From assembly GCA_020466095.1 (NCBI GenBank), contig CM035806.1, positions 9,541,714-9,605,713 of the forward strand: a stretch of 64,000 nt of DNA. Direction: 5' to 3'. Source of the DNA: Chlorops oryzae (lineage: Eukaryota > Arthropoda > Insecta > Diptera > Chloropidae). The notes beneath the pieces were generated by a model that ran no database searches, had not been told where the DNA came from, and was given only the letters and a program-made list of their open reading frames with translations. The stretch's first letter is position 1. Each line of letters opens with the position of its first letter. Positions 60,779-64,000 of the stretch are shown one piece after another. The position numbers were made by a program, and so were the translations under genes.

Positions 60779-60929
60779 CCCTATTATGATTGTCGACTAC
60801 TGATAGAGAATCGAAAAATTTCTATCGTCGACTAAAAATTTTCATTTTCTAGTATGTGGAAAATGAAATATTTTTGTCGAAGATAGAACTTTTTCGATTC
60901 TCTATCAGTAGTCGACAAACACAATAGGG
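60779..60929. mobile_element. Hairpin element CCCTATTRTG..TGTCGACTACTG
   Basis: Arms of about 40 bp (CCCTATTATGATTGTCGAC, CTGATAGAGAATCGAAAAA) are mirrored on the right with two or three mismatches around an A/T centre, 151 bp in all. Confidence 0.75.
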
Positions 60930-61292
60930 CTGTACAACATTTTTCCGCTTTTTCGATCTTTTCACGCTTAACGGAAGATCACTGTTTTGTTTAAATATTT
61001 CGATATTTGATTAAAATTATATGTGAAGTTAAGGCTTCGCGATTAGCATAAAATGAAAAGTGCATGCATTGAAAAATTTTTTGCAGCTATGAGATACGCT
61101 ATACTACATAGTTTAATTGTGTAAGAAAATTTTTTTCATGTTTCTGCATAGCTTCAGAAACCTACGACTATCAATATTTGTATATCTTTTCAGAGCTTAA
61201 GTTTTTTTTTTTTTTCCAAAAATTAAGAAATAATTCATTTTAATCGTCAGGGATACCAAAATTATTTGAATTAATTGTTCAAAATGTGCATA

Positions 61293-61731
61293 TGGGCCAA
61301 AATTCTTTTTAATGCCTAAATTTCTGTCTCTGTCAACGAAAATCAGTGTTCGTAAAAGAGCAAATCAAATAAATAACAAATTAAATTTTACCAAAAAATT
61401 TATGAATAACGAAATAAAATACTCTAGTCCAATTGGAAAAAATCGAACATTACCAAACTTCCATCTTGTTTACTCGCAAATTACAGTAACATTGTTGTCT
61501 TGTTTGGCAAGACAAGACAAGATAAGACAACAATGTTACCGTAATTTGCGAAGGAAAAAAATTTAGTTTTGTTAATCATTGATTTTTTTCAATTCGACTA
61601 GAGTATTTTATTTCGTTATTCATAAATTTTTTGTTAAAATTAATTTTTTATTAATATGGTTTGCTCCTTCAGAAAAACTGATTTTCATTGACAGGGACAG
61701 AAGTGAAGGCATTAAAAAGAATTTTGGCCCA
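61293..61731. mobile_element. Long-hairpin foldback element, copy 2
   Basis: 439-bp near-palindrome homologous to 36829-37256. Ends TGGGCCAAAATTC / GAATTTTGGCCCA with TA on both sides and a GACAAGACAAGA centre. Confidence 0.85.
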
Positions 61732-61733
61732 TA

Positions 61734-61986
61734 TATCGCACCCTTGCTACTAAATCGGTACAACTGAAAATTTCGCATTTCTGGAACAATCATTCATTCT
61801 CATTTGAAACTTGTAAAGAATAATTCTTTTTCTAAACTTGTATTATTCTTAATTGACTTCTGCATCAATCCATATAAGCATAAATTTTCTAGGTGTTGGG
61901 TTTCTTTCAGAAAAACGTAGTCGAAAATAAAAAATTGATTAAAATTTTTTTTTGAATTGTGGCGGTTTAGGAGCAAAGGTGCGATA
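61734..61986 (-). mobile_element. TATCGCACC inverted-repeat element, copy 2
   Basis: 253 bp, the inverted near-twin of 51738-51990 with only a handful of differences. It adjoins the preceding foldback with two bases (TA) between. Confidence 0.85.
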
Positions 61987-62909
61987 TATGTATATACGAA
62001 CGTAACACACACTTTCCACATCGATTAATGTAATATATCATTTAGGTTATTACTTTAAAAAATTAAATTAAAAAAATTAACAAATGAAAAAGCGAAAACC
62101 TTCAAAGGAAGACCTCAATTGATTTTCGATAAACATTAAATTATAGAAAATTAAATGAAAGCACCAATAATTTCCGATTGAAATGAATTCAGTATCATAT
62201 TCCACATCCTCTGCAGAGGGTACGGCTATGTAAAGGTTTGTTTACGGTAAAATGATACACTTAAAGAATCAGAAAATATTTGCGTTGCTAAAATAAAAAT
62301 AAAAAAAAATAAAAAATTCTATTTCTAACGTATATATAAACAAGTTTTTAGAAGTCTATTTAAATAGTTTTGGTTTCCACGATAGTCACAAAATATACAT
62401 TGGTAACTTATCAAAATATATGTAAAAATTTATATCTTATGATTAACATTTTAAACAATTTTTTGTATTGTGCATTACAAGTCAAAATTTCATTAGAAGA
62501 TTTTGCTTTACCATTCACCGTATTGCATAAATACGGTAAGCTATGCTATGATATGGCATTGTATGGTATATTATGGTATGGTTTAATGAAAAGCGAATTT
62601 AAAATAATTCAGATATACATGCACAATATATCTTTTATGGTGTATTTGAGAGTCAAATAATTTAATGCTGAATGTTCAAATGAAATTTCAATGTCTTAAT
62701 TAAAAGCATTTAACCAATGAAAGAGCATCGTGGAAATGTCCATCGAAACGAAAAACTCTTTTTTAAATTGTAATGCACAAATAAAAAAAAAAAAAAATAA
62801 AAAAAAAATGTTTCATTTATATTAGTAGAGCACTATTTGCCGAAAATTTTGTTCCGTGAGAAAGGAGGGAATTCATAATCGAATCGAATACTTTCTTTTC
62901 GGAGTCTGG
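61987..62909. other. 3' flank of the RalGPS-like gene
   Basis: AT-rich, with no gene seen. It probably includes the 3' untranslated region of the minus-strand RalGPS-like gene near 62700-62909. Confidence 0.5.
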
Positions 62910-64000
62910 TTATTCAAAGGACATCAAATTGTCAGGCAATGACTTTGGTACATTACGCTGCGCAGCGACTTTGCAAATCGAATGCGTCCACATATGGGTT
63001 GCTTGTGGACTATCGGTGCGAAATTTATAAATCGTACCTACTGTGCAATGGTACAATTCGAAAGAATTCTTATGCTTTGGAATGATTTGTGCATACCATC
63101 CGTCGAGTGGACAAACCTTGCAGGGTTCGCTTTTAAAATCGCTGCGTTCGCTGCCTTTAAATGATTTTGGTGGGAAATAGACTAGCGAATTTGCCCAGAT
63201 CTGTAGCCAATAACGTTGCCAAGATGCAACTGTTGGCTTGCGTCCATCCTTCTGCAATGTCTTACGACGTACGCAGCCCTGTATGCAGTGTTCCATTGAC
63301 ATTGACGGACTGTTATACAAAACACTGAGATTGTTGCCCTTGTGACAATAGCCATATAATAATACACCTTCGATATTTTCATTAGAAGCTGCATCCCCAG
63401 CTCCAATATTGCCAGCATTGCAACCATTTCCAATGATACCAGCAACACCACCGCAAGACGTTCCACCTGGCAGTGTTGATTGCACAGTTTGACTTTGCTC
63501 TAACACAGAGTCGTCTAAAAGATGGCGGGATTGTTGCAACTGATTGAAGAAATCGCTCTGATTGTGCTGATTGTTTTCGCTGCGAACATGCGCTCTGTTT
63601 GTGGGCATAAATTGTCCTGCGTTCAGTTCGTTGGTTGTGTGAACGATTTTTCCGAAAATGCTGCAAGAAGCCAGAATATTTATTACTTTATTAAATAACG
63701 AAAAAAAAAAAAAAAAAAAATTAAAACAAAAAGATTTTTTTTTTTTTTTTTTTTGTTTTCTATGAGAAAAGCATGAACGAACGGAAAGGAAAACCGTAAA
63801 CTTTTTCAACCGAAAATTAACGTGGGGCTTTGAGAAACGTGCTAATGAAAATGAGGAGTGATACAATATAATCAGTGCAATTTAAAGAGAAATTAAGTTC
63901 TCGAACTCAACTATATAACAGAATATAACACAATGCAACGTGCTCTAATATTGCCAGCTCGACACTCACCGATTGCATCTGCAACGCTTATTGGAAATGG
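62910..64000 (-). CDS. RalGPS: RalGPS-like Ral guanine-nucleotide exchange factor, C-terminal part
   Basis: Two minus-strand exons are visible: 63970-64000 (cut by the window edge) and the last, 62910-63660. A consensus donor (GTGAGT) and a TTGCAG acceptor join them. The final exon carries a Ser/Asn/Gln-rich linker with Gly-rich stretches, then a PH domain: CIQGCVRRKTLQKDGRKPT, SWQRYWLQIWANSLVYF, KSFKGSERSDFK, GWYAQIIP, FELYHC, YKFRTDS and a closing helix. The end VPKSLPDNLMSFE closely matches RalGPS1/2. In that family the PH domain brings the N-terminal CDC25-type RalGEF domain to membranes. The catalytic domain and any PxxP motif lie outside the window. Confidence 0.88.

Overview
This 64 kb window is AT-rich nuclear DNA from an insect, most likely a higher (brachyceran) fly. 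That placement is an inference. It rests on short GT-AG introns, long poly-A/T runs, an Epsilon-class glutathione S-transferase, genes that read as fly orthologues (rigor mortis/Gemin5, FAM21, PinX1, DCAF11, RalGPS) and interspersed elements resembling the Drosophila DINE-1/Helentron group. I saw no bacterial operon, rRNA, functional tRNA gene or CRISPR array.

Layout. 1-3.5 kb: no gene; one DINE-like element and a 0.7 kb (TCTCTCTA)-type microsatellite. 3.5-4.2 kb: intronless Epsilon GST (+). 4.2-10.1 kb: no gene, some small repeats. 10.25-20.07 kb: rigor mortis/Gemin5 (+, 10 exons, 1,154 aa). Its 5.7 kb fifth intron holds a complete 5-exon gene on the other strand, a CFAP206-like axonemal protein (519 aa). 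That nested gene carries a fresh 5'-truncated non-LTR retrotransposon whose target-site duplication copied a splice donor. 20.1-36.2 kb: a gene-free repeat field of TTAA-flanked, hAT-like, TA-flanked and tRNA-derived elements, several nested. 36.3-39.2 kb: a four-pass membrane protein (+, 486 aa). 39.8-47.0 kb: WASH-complex subunit FAM21 (-), convergent with it; its long exon carries three single-base reading-frame breaks. 47-49.4 kb: repeats. 49.5-51.2 kb: PinX1-like G-patch protein (+). 53.4-55.6 kb: DCAF11/WDR23-like WD40 protein (-). 55.9-57.9 kb: a foldback structure built on a 17-bp minisatellite. 57.9-62.9 kb: repeats. 62.9 kb to the right edge: the 3' end of a RalGPS-like gene (-), cut by the window.

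The genes do not form one pathway. They cover snRNP assembly, cilia/flagella, endosomal actin/retromer sorting, telomere/nucleolar biology, ubiquitin ligase substrate recognition, Ral signalling and detoxification. I assembled the exon models by hand from splice signals and reading phase. The complete multi-exon models close in frame from ATG to stop, except FAM21, which needs three one-base corrections. The most interesting signals are a 16-bp motif in the same orientation just upstream of three otherwise unrelated genes (rig, PinX1, DCAF11), a repeat cassette carrying two tRNA-like modules at fixed spacing in three contexts, the splice-donor-duplicating retrotransposon, and the 17-bp foldback minisatellite.
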